Part shown: positions 15,907 through 23,795 of the stretch, piece by piece
How the letters are laid out: the number at the start of each line of letters is the position of its first letter
How positions within the stretch are numbered: the stretch's first letter is position 1
NCBI GenBank assembly: GCA_964540795.1
Contig: CAZINX010000024.1
Span: 1-28,107 of the forward strand
From: Dichotomicrobium sp964540795
GTDB lineage: Bacteria; Pseudomonadota; Alphaproteobacteria; Rhizobiales; Rhodomicrobiaceae
Reading direction: 5' to 3'
Length of the DNA stretch: 28,107 nucleotides
The notes under the pieces: model-generated
Told to the model about the DNA's origin: nothing
What the model saw: only the letters and a program-made list of their open reading frames with translations
The model's database searches: none
Translations under genes and position numbers: made by a program

Positions 15907-16341
15907 ATGAAAAAACTGCTCGCAACACTCGTCTTGGCATTCGCCACAGTCTTCGCCGGCCAGGCGACGGCGCAGGACAAGAACCTCGTCACCATCGTCG
16001 GCACGCCCGAGCCGCAGACCCAGTTGATGAGCATGGTGCTCAGTATGCAGGCGCTGCAACAAGGGGCATCGGTCTACATCCTGCTGTGCGGCCCCGGCGG
16101 CGATCTCGCGCTGAAGGACGCGCCGGAAAGCGCGACCGCCCCGCAGGAGCCGCGCGGCATGAGCCCGCAGGGGCTGATGAAGAAGATCATGGCCGAAGGC
16201 GGCACGGTGGAGGTCTGCGCGATCTACCTGCCGAACAAGGGCGTGGGCCAGGACGCGCTGATCGACGGCGTGGGATCGGCGAAGCCGCCGGAAATGGCCG
16301 CGCGTCTGCTTGCCGATGACACCCGCATCATGTCGTTCTGA
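15907..16341 (+). CDS. exported DsrE-family protein
   Basis: A 144-residue protein with a signal peptide (MKKLLATLVLAFATVFAGQATA, cut before Q23) and a DsrE/TusD-like fold in the mature part: LVTIVGTPEPQT at the start, a helix with MSMVLSMQALQQGA, then VYILLCGPGGDLAL. C61 and C104 (VEVCAIYLP) are candidates for persulfide binding. DsrE proteins in sulfur oxidisers are cytoplasmic; this one is exported. GGAAGGGA precedes the ATG, 27 bases after hupE, so the two genes are likely co-transcribed. The role is unknown; it might accept sulfur in the periplasm near the hydrogenase. A hairpin follows 14 bases after the stop. Confidence 0.8.
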   Translation: MKKLLATLVLAFATVFAGQATAQDKNLVTIVGTPEPQTQLMSMVLSMQALQQGASVYILLCGPGGDLALKDAPESATAPQEPRGMSPQGLMKKIMAEGGTVEVCAIYLPNKGVGQDALIDGVGSAKPPEMAARLLADDTRIMSF

Positions 16342-16355
16342 TTGTAACGCTCACA

Positions 16356-16382
16356 GGTCCGCCCCGCCGGTCGGGGCGGACC
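16356..16382. terminator. strong GC hairpin between the hydrogenase and ATPase genes
   Basis: Arms ggtccgccccg (16356-16366) and cggggcggacc (16372-16382) pair perfectly over 11 bp around a five-base loop. No T run follows on the plus strand (gtccccgc), so it is not a classical intrinsic terminator; it may end transcription partially, protect the 3' end of the upstream mRNA or form a processing site. The next start codon is only 33 bases downstream. Confidence 0.55.
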
Positions 16383-16415
16383 GTCCCCGCAAACCGCCAT
16401 CTTCAGCGACAGGGC

Positions 16416-16757
16416 ATGGCCGAAGCCTCCGAAAACAGGGAAAAGGACCGCGTCTCCGAGGCGATGGACAGCGTGCTCGCAGCCGAGCGCCGCGCCCAGG
16501 AGGAGATCGAGGAGGCACGCGAGGAGGCCAAGCGCATCGTGCAGGAAGCGCGCACGAAAGCGCAGGAAATCGAAGACCGCGCCGACGCGCGCATCACGCG
16601 GGCCCACCGCGACTACTCCGCCGATACGCAAGCCGCCGTGGATGCCATCCTTATGGAGGAAGGCGGCAACAACAACCTCATTGAACACCCGGACGAGGAC
16701 CTGATCGACACCGCTGTCGCCCGTTTGGCGGCCCGCCTGAGCGGAGGGGGCCAATGA
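16416..16757 (+). CDS. V/A-type ATPase peripheral stalk subunit, G/H-like
   Basis: A 113-residue, highly charged protein with a long coiled coil (about 8-75; heptads rich in Glu, Ala and Arg, such as EEIEEAREEAKRIVQEARTK). This is the pattern of the G (or H, in archaeal naming) subunit, which pairs with subunit E to make the peripheral stalk. The C-terminal part (IEHPDEDLIDTAVARLAARL) is unlike the coil and may bind the membrane subunit. First gene of the ATPase operon; its ribosome site is weak (caggg before ATG) and the stop overlaps the next start by four bases. Assignment rests on coil character and position, since these subunits are poorly conserved. Confidence 0.65.
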   Translation: MAEASENREKDRVSEAMDSVLAAERRAQEEIEEAREEAKRIVQEARTKAQEIEDRADARITRAHRDYSADTQAAVDAILMEEGGNNNLIEHPDEDLIDTAVARLAARLSGGGQ

Positions 16758-17479
16758 CGGCGCTGCATAGCTTTGCCTACGCCCAGGCGCGGGTGCAGGC
16801 CCGTTATGGCGACCGGCTGGAGGATTCGGACTGGCAGCGTCTGGGCGCGGCGCGAACGGTCAGCCAGTATCTGGAGACAGCCCGTGCGACCAGCCTGGCG
16901 CAGTGGGTTGCGCCGCTGTCGCAGGACATGGACCACCACCAGCAGGAGCGCGTGCTGCGCGCGGTCTGGCGCGACGCGGTGGATGAGGTGAGCGGCTGGC
17001 TGCCGGCAGAGTGGCAGGAGGCGGCGCGCCTGTGGGCCGAACTGCCCGAACTGCCGGGCATCGAGCATGTCCGCCGGGGCCGGGCCGCCCCTGACTGGGC
17101 CGAGCGGGACGAGCATCTGGCCGAGGCCCTGCCCGAAACCCCCGGCGCGCCGGAGGAAAACGCCGGCGCGGACTGGCTGGCGCGCTGGCGCGCTGCGTGG
17201 CCAGAACCGGCGCGCGCCCAGATCGACGCGCTGGAGGCCATCGGCGTGGCCCTGTTCCCCGGCTTCGAGGCGACCGACGTGCCCGTCCCGCCGCCGGCTT
17301 ATCGCATCGCCGACAAGGCGATCGACGCCGAACTGGTCCGGCTGTTCCGCCGTCACGCCCAGACGCCCGCGGCGATCTTCGCCTATCTCGCTTTCGCCTG
17401 GCGCGATTTCGAACGGCTCCGCGGCGGGCTGATCCGCCGCCAGCTGTTCCAGGACGGGCGCGAAAGGAGCGCCGCATGA
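16754..17479 (+). CDS. V/A-type ATPase subunit C (d/AC39)-like
   Basis: A 241-residue, mostly helical protein without membrane segments. The N terminus (FAYAQARVQARYGDRL, then TVSQYLETARAT) resembles the start of AC39/subunit C proteins, and the C-terminal helix AYLAFAWRDFERLRG resembles their last repeat, where YLxxxxxExxNLR is usual. Subunit C links the central shaft to the c ring. Family members are normally about 320-360 residues, so this is a shortened and divergent version. The position before subunit I and the absence of any other C candidate in the operon support the call. It overlaps both neighbours by four bases. Confidence 0.6.
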   Translation: MTALHSFAYAQARVQARYGDRLEDSDWQRLGAARTVSQYLETARATSLAQWVAPLSQDMDHHQQERVLRAVWRDAVDEVSGWLPAEWQEAARLWAELPELPGIEHVRRGRAAPDWAERDEHLAEALPETPGAPEENAGADWLARWRAAWPEPARAQIDALEAIGVALFPGFEATDVPVPPPAYRIADKAIDAELVRLFRRHAQTPAAIFAYLAFAWRDFERLRGGLIRRQLFQDGRERSAA

Positions 17480-19314
17480 CGCTGCGTCCTGTCCCGGCCC
17501 AATGGTTCGAGCTGGTCACGACGCGCGAGGAGCTTCCCTCCGTACTTGACATGCTGGCGCGCACCGGCGCGGTGCAGCTGGAGACCTACAGCCGCAGCGC
17601 CGAGGCGCTGTTCCCCGAAGGCGTCCATGACGAACTGAGCGACTACAACGATCTCGCCAAGGATTACCGCACCTATTGGCCCGAGCCTGAGCAGATGGCG
17701 CCGGCCAGTATGCCCGAGCCGGACAAGGTGGTCGCGAAGGGCGTGAAAACGCTGAAAGCTTGGGCCGGGGAGGCCGACCCGGCGATTGCGGACCTCGAAA
17801 AGCTGAACAATAAGAAGCGGGAGCTTGAACGCCTCCACGGCCTGCTCGCGGGGGCCGAGGAGCCGCTGCCCGACCTTTCCCGGCTCGGGACAACCGGCCC
17901 GGAGCTTGCCGCGCGGGTCTATCTGCTGCCGGCGAACATGCAGGCGCTCAGCGTGCCCGAGCGCGTCCTGCACAAGCGCATCGAGACGGAAAGCGGCGAA
18001 TACCTGCTCGCGATGGGGCGCGACGCGGACATGCGCTCGCTGGACGACCAGTTGCGCGCGCAGAAGGCCCGGCCGGTGCCGATCCCGGATGACCTGCCCT
18101 CAAGCGCGTCCGAGGCCGCCGAAGCGATCAAGGAGCGGCTGGCGGAACTCGACAAGCAGATCGACGAGACGCAGGAAAAGCTCGACGCGCTCAGCACGCA
18201 ATACGACCTCGCCAGCGTCATCGGCCGCATCGAGCTGATTTCCTGGATGGTCTCGCACGCCGAGGAGGTCTCGGCTTCGGCCGACCTCGCCTGGGTCACC
18301 GGCTGGACCACGGCCGAGGATCGCGCCAGCTTCTGCGAGCCGCTGAACGAAAGCGGGCTGCGCTGCCTGGTCGACTTCCCGGAGCCGCCGGGCAAGGCCG
18401 AAGCGCCGACGCTTCTGCGCAATCCGCCTTGGGCGCGCGCCTTCGAGACAATCACTCAGCTTCTCGGCGCGCCGGGCCGCGACGAAGCCGACCCCAGCAT
18501 CCTGCTGGCGATCTTCGCCCCGGTCATGTTCGGATACATGTTCGGCGATGTCGGCCACGGCGCGGTGCTGCTCATCGCCGGGCTGATCCTGCGGCGCAAG
18601 ATGCCGGTCTTCACGCTGCTCGTGCCGGGCGGCATCATGGCGATGGTGTTCGGCGTGCTCTACGGCGATATCTTCACGCGCAAGGACATCATCGAGCCGC
18701 TCTGGCTGCATCCGCTCGAAGCGCCCATCGAAATCCTCATCGGCGCGGTGGTGATCGGCGTCGTCGTGCTTGTCACAGGCCTGCTGCTGAACGCCGCGCA
18801 GGCGCATTGGCGCGGGGCGGCGCGCATGTGGTGGCTGCGCGAGTGCGGGCTGCTGGTCGCCTATGGCGCGCTGCTGCTCGCGATCTTCTGGCCGCCGGCG
18901 CTGTGGGGCGCGCTTTTCGGCGTCATCTGGTTCGTGCTGGGCGAGGCCATTCTGGAGCCGTCCGCGCCGATCTCGGCAACCTTGCGCGGGATGGGCAGCC
19001 TGCTCGAATCTGGCCTGCAACTTATCGTCAATACCGTGTCTTTCGCGCGCGTCGGAGCCTTCGCGCTCGCTCATGCGGGCCTGTCTCTGGCCGTGGCGCA
19101 GGTCGCAGGGGCCGCCGGCGGCATCGGCTACTGGATCGTCCTGTTCATCGGCAATGTCATCATCATTCTTCTGGAAGGCTTGATCGTGAGCATACAAACG
19201 ACCCGCCTGCTTCTGTTTGAGTTTTTCGTGCGCTTCCTCAAGGGCGAGGGCCGCATGTTCACGCCGCTGACGCCGCCTCATACGAACGCAAACACCGACG
19301 GGGGAACGAGATGA
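17476..19314 (+). CDS. ntpI: V/A-type ATPase subunit I (a subunit)
   Basis: A 612-residue membrane stator that supplies the ion half-channels. The first half (about 1-330) is cytoplasmic, with coiled-coil segments near 100-130 and 214-240 (AIKERLAELDKQIDE). The second half has about seven or eight helices, starting with the family signature MFGYMFGDVGHG. The essential arginine that faces the ring Glu is R525 in NTVSFARVGAFALAHAG. Length is at the short end of the bacterial range (about 600-660). The start at 17476 has AAAGGAG just upstream; the frame is open for some distance before this but that portion lies inside the C-like gene. Its end overlaps the K gene by four bases. Confidence 0.93.
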   Translation: MTLRPVPAQWFELVTTREELPSVLDMLARTGAVQLETYSRSAEALFPEGVHDELSDYNDLAKDYRTYWPEPEQMAPASMPEPDKVVAKGVKTLKAWAGEADPAIADLEKLNNKKRELERLHGLLAGAEEPLPDLSRLGTTGPELAARVYLLPANMQALSVPERVLHKRIETESGEYLLAMGRDADMRSLDDQLRAQKARPVPIPDDLPSSASEAAEAIKERLAELDKQIDETQEKLDALSTQYDLASVIGRIELISWMVSHAEEVSASADLAWVTGWTTAEDRASFCEPLNESGLRCLVDFPEPPGKAEAPTLLRNPPWARAFETITQLLGAPGRDEADPSILLAIFAPVMFGYMFGDVGHGAVLLIAGLILRRKMPVFTLLVPGGIMAMVFGVLYGDIFTRKDIIEPLWLHPLEAPIEILIGAVVIGVVVLVTGLLLNAAQAHWRGAARMWWLRECGLLVAYGALLLAIFWPPALWGALFGVIWFVLGEAILEPSAPISATLRGMGSLLESGLQLIVNTVSFARVGAFALAHAGLSLAVAQVAGAAGGIGYWIVLFIGNVIIILLEGLIVSIQTTRLLLFEFFVRFLKGEGRMFTPLTPPHTNANTDGGTR

Positions 19315-19667
19315 TTTCCAAAGGCATGAAAATCGCGCAGGGAGTCGCGCTCGCGGCCATCGCCATCGGCGGGGTGAGCCTGCTGGCGCTGCTGGCATAT
19401 TCGGGCGTGGCGGACGCGCAGGAGGCTGCGGCGCAGAACGTCGATCCGGTCATTTTGAAATGGGCGTTCATCGGCGCGGCGGCGGCGGCCGGTCTCTCGG
19501 CGCTCGGGGCGGGCTACGCGGTCGCCGTGGTGGGCGCGGCCGCCGTTGGCGCGCTCGCGGAGAAGCCGGAACTGCTGGGCCGCGTGCTGATCCTCGTCGG
19601 CCTTGCCGAGGGCATCGCGATCTACGGGCTGATCGTGGCCATTCTCATCCTTAATCAGGCGGGCTGA
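19311..19667 (+). CDS. ntpK: V/A-type ATPase subunit K (proteolipid, c ring)
   Basis: A 118-residue proteolipid. A first hydrophobic segment (8-30) ends near ADAQ and may be a cleaved leader or an extra helix. The ring hairpin follows: helix one about 52-82 (GAAAAAGLSALGAGYAVAV), loop AEKPELLGR and helix two about 92-116. The ion-binding carboxylate is E100 in VGLAEGIAIYG. There is one hairpin and one Glu per chain, as in archaeal and Thermus enzymes. The helix-one Gln that marks Na+-binding rings is not seen, so proton use is more likely. The start overlaps the I gene by four bases and the F gene begins one base after its stop. Confidence 0.92.
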   Translation: MISKGMKIAQGVALAAIAIGGVSLLALLAYSGVADAQEAAAQNVDPVILKWAFIGAAAAAGLSALGAGYAVAVVGAAAVGALAEKPELLGRVLILVGLAEGIAIYGLIVAILILNQAG

Positions 19668-19668
19668 C

Positions 19669-19962
19669 ATGGCGGGCATCGTCGTCATCGGGGATGAGGT
19701 CACCTGCACCGGCTTCCGGCTGGCGGGCGTGGACACGTCCTCGCCGGCGCCGGAGGATGCGGCGGACACCTTCGCCAGCGCGCGCGAGGAAGCCGAGGTG
19801 ATCGTGCTGACGGCGGAATACGCACGGCGCCTGCCGCAGGCGACGCTGGAAAAGGCGCTGACTGCCAAGCGCCCGACCGTGGCCGTCATCCCCGACATCC
19901 GCGAGCGGGAGCGCCCCGAGGACCTGCCAGCCAAGATCCGCGCAACGCTGGGCATCGAATGA
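19669..19962 (+). CDS. V/A-type ATPase subunit F
   Basis: A 97-residue protein with the Rossmann-like fold of subunit F: IVVIGDEVTCTGFRLAGV at the start is diagnostic, followed by a predicted alternating strand-helix pattern (VIVLTAEYARRL, PTVAVIPDI). Subunit F sits on the central shaft with D and may regulate rotation. Family length is about 95-110. The stop overlaps the E gene start by four bases. Confidence 0.9.
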   Translation: MAGIVVIGDEVTCTGFRLAGVDTSSPAPEDAADTFASAREEAEVIVLTAEYARRLPQATLEKALTAKRPTVAVIPDIRERERPEDLPAKIRATLGIE

Positions 19963-20633
19963 TGAACGGGGCCGACGAACATCTGGCCGAGACGCAGGCC
20001 CAGGCGCTCATCGACGCGATCAATGCGCGCAAGCACGATGAGCGCAAGCGCATCCTCAACGAGGCGCGCAGGGAGGCCCGGGGCATCACGAAGCGCGCCT
20101 ATCGCAGCGTGCGCCAGCGCTTTCATAAGGCGGCGGAAGAGCTGCGGCGCGACCGCGCCAAGCGCATGGACCAGGCCAAGGCCCAGCGTGACACCGAACT
20201 GCGCCAGCGGCACCAGTCGGCGCTTGCGGACATCGTCAAGCAAGCATGGCCGAAACTGACGGACGCGCTCAAGGCGCGCTGGCAAAGCGCCGAGGACCGC
20301 GAGACATGGGCAAAGGGCGCGCTCGACAGCGCGGCGTTCCGGCTACAGCGCAAGGGCTGGCGCGTCGTCTATCCGGCCGATACCGAGGATAACTTCCGCG
20401 ACATGCTCAAGGACTGGCTGGGCGAAAAAGGCGTCGAGGACGCCGAAGCTGAAGCCTCCGAGGACATCGACGCGGGCCTTCGCATCGAAGCGGATGGCGC
20501 GATGCTCGACGCCACGCCGCAAGCCCTGCTGGCCCAGAAGCGCCGGGTTCAGGCCGCGCTGATCGCCGAGATCGAGCGGCTGGCGGACGCGCAGGCCGCC
20601 GACAACAACGACCAGGAGGCGGCGCATGGCTGA
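19959..20633 (+). CDS. V/A-type ATPase subunit E (peripheral stalk)
   Basis: A 224-residue protein with a long basic and acidic helix (about 8-95, with ERKRILNEARREARG and ELRRDRAKRMDQAKAQRD), then a globular C-terminal domain (about 100-215). This is the layout of subunit E, which pairs with G to hold the A3B3 head. Sequence identity in this family is low, so the call depends on the coil, the size and the position between F and A. Its last eight bases overlap the start of subunit A. Confidence 0.8.
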   Translation: MMNGADEHLAETQAQALIDAINARKHDERKRILNEARREARGITKRAYRSVRQRFHKAAEELRRDRAKRMDQAKAQRDTELRQRHQSALADIVKQAWPKLTDALKARWQSAEDRETWAKGALDSAAFRLQRKGWRVVYPADTEDNFRDMLKDWLGEKGVEDAEAEASEDIDAGLRIEADGAMLDATPQALLAQKRRVQAALIAEIERLADAQAADNNDQEAAHG

Positions 20634-22353
20634 AGCGCGCATCCGCTGGATCGGCGGGCCGGTGCTTCATGCGCTCACCGACGGCGCGTTCCAGCTTGGC
20701 GAAGCCGTCGAGGTCGGCGAGGCGCGGCTGCCCGGCGAGGTCATCCGCCTGCGCGGGCGCGAGTTCGTGGCGCAGGTCTATGAGGATACCACCGGCCTGA
20801 AACCCGGCGATCCGGTCTACGGGACGGGCCAGCCGCTTTCGGTGCCGCTTGGGCCGGGGTTGCTCGGCAACATTTATGACGGTCTGCTGCGCCCGCTCTC
20901 CGAGGACCGCTTCGTCGAGGGCGACGACACGGAGACCCGCTTCCAGCCTCAGGTGAGCGAAGGCGATGAGGTCAAGGGCGGGCAGATCTTCGCGCAGGTG
21001 AAGATGCACGGGCTGGAGGAACCCTGTCTCGTGCCGCCTGGCATTTCCGGCACGGTGGAGGAGATCGCGGAGGAGGGCGAAATCGCCCCTGAACAAACCC
21101 TTATGGTCGTGCGCAACGCCGACGACGAACGCCGCGAGGTACATCTTTACAACCGCTGGCCCGTGCGCCGCCCGCGCCCCGTGCGCGATCGCCTGCCCGG
21201 CGACCGCCCGCTCATTACCGGCCAGCGCATTCTCGACACGCTCTTCCCGATCGCGCGCGGCAGCCGTGCAGCCATCCCCGGCGGCTTCGGAACCGGCAAG
21301 ACCGTGCTGCAGGAAACGCTCGCCAAGCACGCGCACGCCGACGTCATCATCTATGTCGGCTGTGGAGAGCGCGGCAACGAGATGGCTGAAGTGCTCAACG
21401 AATTCCCCGAGCTGACCGACCCGACCACCGGCCGCCCGCTGATGGAGCGCACGGTCATCATCGCCAACACCTCGAACATGCCAGTGGCCGCGCGCGAGGC
21501 CAGCATCTATGCCGGCGTCACGGTTGGGGAATATTTCCGCGACCAGGGCAAGCATGTCGCGCTGATGGCTGACTCTACCAGCCGCTGGGCCGAGGCGCTG
21601 CGCGAGGTCTCCGGGCGGCTGGGCGAACTGCCGGCGGAGGCCGGTTATCCCGCCTATCTCAGCTCGCGGCTGGCGGACTTCTATGAGCGCGCGGCGCGCG
21701 TCACCACGCTGGCGGGCGAAGAAGGCTCGCTAACCATCATCGGCGCGGTCAGCCCACCCGCGGGCGATTTCTCCGAGCCCGTAACGAGCCACACCAAGCG
21801 CTACATCCGCTGCTTCTGGGGGCTGGACAAGGAGCGGGCGGAGGCTCGGTTCTATCCGGCCATTCACCCGCTCCAGTCCTATTCCGAAGATGCTGAGAAA
21901 TTCACTGGCTGGTGGACCGAAAAGGGCAACTCCGACTGGTATCGCCAGCGCGAGCGCCTGCTCACGCTCCTGGAGCGCGAGGCGCATCTACAGCGTATGG
22001 CCCGTATCGTCGGCAAGGACGCCCTGCCCGCCGACCAGCAGCTCACACTCACCTGCGCGCAGTTGGTCAACGAAGCCTTGCTGAGCCAATCGGCCTTCTC
22101 CAAGACGGACCGCTACTGCTCGCCCGAGCGACAGATCGAGATGCTGCGCCTGGTCATCCGCTTCATCGACCTCGCCTTCGAGGCGCTGGAGCGGGGCGCG
22201 GCCCCGGACGACATCGCAGGCCTTTCGGTCTACCGGCGGCTGCAGCGCATGGGAGAGGAAATCGGCGAGGAAGAAATCGAGCGCTTCGACGACCTGCGCA
22301 GCGAGCTGGACAATCAACTCGGCGGGCTGAAAGCGCGGGAGACGCAGGAATGA
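20626..22353 (+). CDS. ntpA: V/A-type ATPase catalytic subunit A
   Basis: A 575-residue catalytic subunit that hydrolyses or makes ATP in alternation with B. The P-loop is GGFGTGKTV with K225 and T226 (the usual form is GPFGSGKT or GAFGCGKT). The A-specific nonhomologous region before the P-loop is present (about 110-180), as are YVGCGERGNEMAEVL, the Walker B region HVALMADSTSRWAEALREVSGRLGELPAEAGYPAYL, and SPPAGDFSEPV. These identify an A subunit and not an F-type beta. Length is normal. It overlaps B by four bases. Confidence 0.97.
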   Translation: MAEARIRWIGGPVLHALTDGAFQLGEAVEVGEARLPGEVIRLRGREFVAQVYEDTTGLKPGDPVYGTGQPLSVPLGPGLLGNIYDGLLRPLSEDRFVEGDDTETRFQPQVSEGDEVKGGQIFAQVKMHGLEEPCLVPPGISGTVEEIAEEGEIAPEQTLMVVRNADDERREVHLYNRWPVRRPRPVRDRLPGDRPLITGQRILDTLFPIARGSRAAIPGGFGTGKTVLQETLAKHAHADVIIYVGCGERGNEMAEVLNEFPELTDPTTGRPLMERTVIIANTSNMPVAAREASIYAGVTVGEYFRDQGKHVALMADSTSRWAEALREVSGRLGELPAEAGYPAYLSSRLADFYERAARVTTLAGEEGSLTIIGAVSPPAGDFSEPVTSHTKRYIRCFWGLDKERAEARFYPAIHPLQSYSEDAEKFTGWWTEKGNSDWYRQRERLLTLLEREAHLQRMARIVGKDALPADQQLTLTCAQLVNEALLSQSAFSKTDRYCSPERQIEMLRLVIRFIDLAFEALERGAAPDDIAGLSVYRRLQRMGEEIGEEEIERFDDLRSELDNQLGGLKARETQE

Positions 22354-23795
22354 GCATCTGGGCGGACTTGCTGGTGCACGGCCGGGCCAAGGCGGTCGAA
22401 GGCCCGCTTCTGTTCCTGGAGCGCAATGTCGAGGCGAGGCTGCACGAGGCGGTCGAGGTGCTGCTGGGGGATGGCGCGCCGCGCGTCGGTCAGGTCACCG
22501 CAATCGATGATGACGAGATGGTCATCGAGGTGCTGGAGACCACGACCGGCATGGCGCTGCGCGATGTCAGCGTGCGCTTTCGCGGCCAACCGCTTCAGTT
22601 CGGCGTCGGGCCGGGCCTGTTGGGGCGCATCTTCAACGGGCGCGGCGAGCCGATCGACGGCGGGATGCCGGTGGCGGCGTCGAGCTTCCGGCGCATCAGC
22701 GGCGAGCCGCTCAACCCGGCCAAGCGCGCGCTGCCGCAGGACTTCATCGAAACGGGCGTCTCGGCCATCGACCTGCTCAACAGCCTGATCCGCGGGCAGA
22801 AGCTGCCGATCTTTTCCTCCGGCGGGCTGCCGCATGACCGGCTGGCGATCGAGATCGCGCAGAACGCGCGCCTGCGCGGGGAACAGGCCGAGGAATTCGC
22901 GATCGTCTTCGTGGGCATCGGCATCTCGCACGACACCGCCGAGGCCTTCCGCCGGGCGATGGAGGATTCCGGCGCGCTGGGGCACACCGCGCTGTTCCTG
23001 AACCTGGCGAGCGAGCCCAGCCCGCAGCGCCTGCTGGCGCCGCGCTTCGCGCTGACGGCGGCGGAATATCTGGCCTATGAGGAAGGCCGCCACGTCCTCG
23101 TCATCATGACGGACATGACCAACTACTGCGAGGCGCTGCGCGAGGTCTCGGCCAGCCACGGCGAAATCCCCAGCCGCAAGGGCTATCCGGGCTACATGTA
23201 TTCGGACCTTGCCAGCCTCTATGAGCGCGCGGGCTGGGTGCGCGGCGGCAAGGGCACGCTCACGCAGCTTCCGATCCTGACGATGCCCGCCGACGACATC
23301 AGCCACCCGATCCCGGACCTGACCGGCTACATCACCGAAGGTCAGATCGTGCTGGACCGCGAACTGGACCACAAGGGCGTCTATCCGCCGATCAACGTGC
23401 AGCCGAGCCTGTCGCGCTTGTTCGACCAGGGCACCGGCGAGGGCTACACGCACCCGGACCACCCCTCGCTCGCCAACCAGCTTTTCGCCGTCTACGCGAA
23501 AGCCGCGCGCGTGCGCGTGCTCGCGAGCGTCGTGGGTCAGGAAGGGCTGACGGGCACCGACCGGAAATATCTGGAATTCGCCAACGCGTTCGAGAATGAG
23601 CTTGTCAGCCAGGACGAGCCGCGCACGCTGGAAGACACGATGGCGATCGGCTGGCGTCTGCTGAGCGACCTGCCCGTCAGCGAGATGAACCGCCTGAGCG
23701 ACGAACAGATCGAGAAATATCTGAGCGCGGAGACGCAAGAAGAAGGCGCGGAAGCCGAGGAGGACGACGAAGCGGAGACCGCTGATGGTCAATGA
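22350..23795 (+). CDS. ntpB: V/A-type ATPase regulatory subunit B
   Basis: A 481-residue noncatalytic head subunit. It has the degenerate nucleotide site expected for B (IFSSGGLPHDRLA in place of a P-loop), and family motifs GPGLLGRIFNGRGEPIDGG, FIETGVSAIDLLNSLIRGQK, and SHGEIPSRKGYPGYMYSDLA. The C-terminal tail is very acidic (about 460-480), which is longer than usual. The start at 22350 overlaps the A stop; a longer open frame upstream lies inside subunit A and is not coding. Its stop lies 11 bases into the D gene. Confidence 0.97.
   Translation: MSIWADLLVHGRAKAVEGPLLFLERNVEARLHEAVEVLLGDGAPRVGQVTAIDDDEMVIEVLETTTGMALRDVSVRFRGQPLQFGVGPGLLGRIFNGRGEPIDGGMPVAASSFRRISGEPLNPAKRALPQDFIETGVSAIDLLNSLIRGQKLPIFSSGGLPHDRLAIEIAQNARLRGEQAEEFAIVFVGIGISHDTAEAFRRAMEDSGALGHTALFLNLASEPSPQRLLAPRFALTAAEYLAYEEGRHVLVIMTDMTNYCEALREVSASHGEIPSRKGYPGYMYSDLASLYERAGWVRGGKGTLTQLPILTMPADDISHPIPDLTGYITEGQIVLDRELDHKGVYPPINVQPSLSRLFDQGTGEGYTHPDHPSLANQLFAVYAKAARVRVLASVVGQEGLTGTDRKYLEFANAFENELVSQDEPRTLEDTMAIGWRLLSDLPVSEMNRLSDEQIEKYLSAETQEEGAEAEEDDEAETADGQ

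Noticed and set aside
20626..23795. F-type or N-type ATPase alpha and beta subunits
   Set aside because: The A subunit has the nonhomologous region and GGFGTGKT, the B subunit lacks a working P-loop, and the operon holds D, E, F, I and K genes, all V/A-type.
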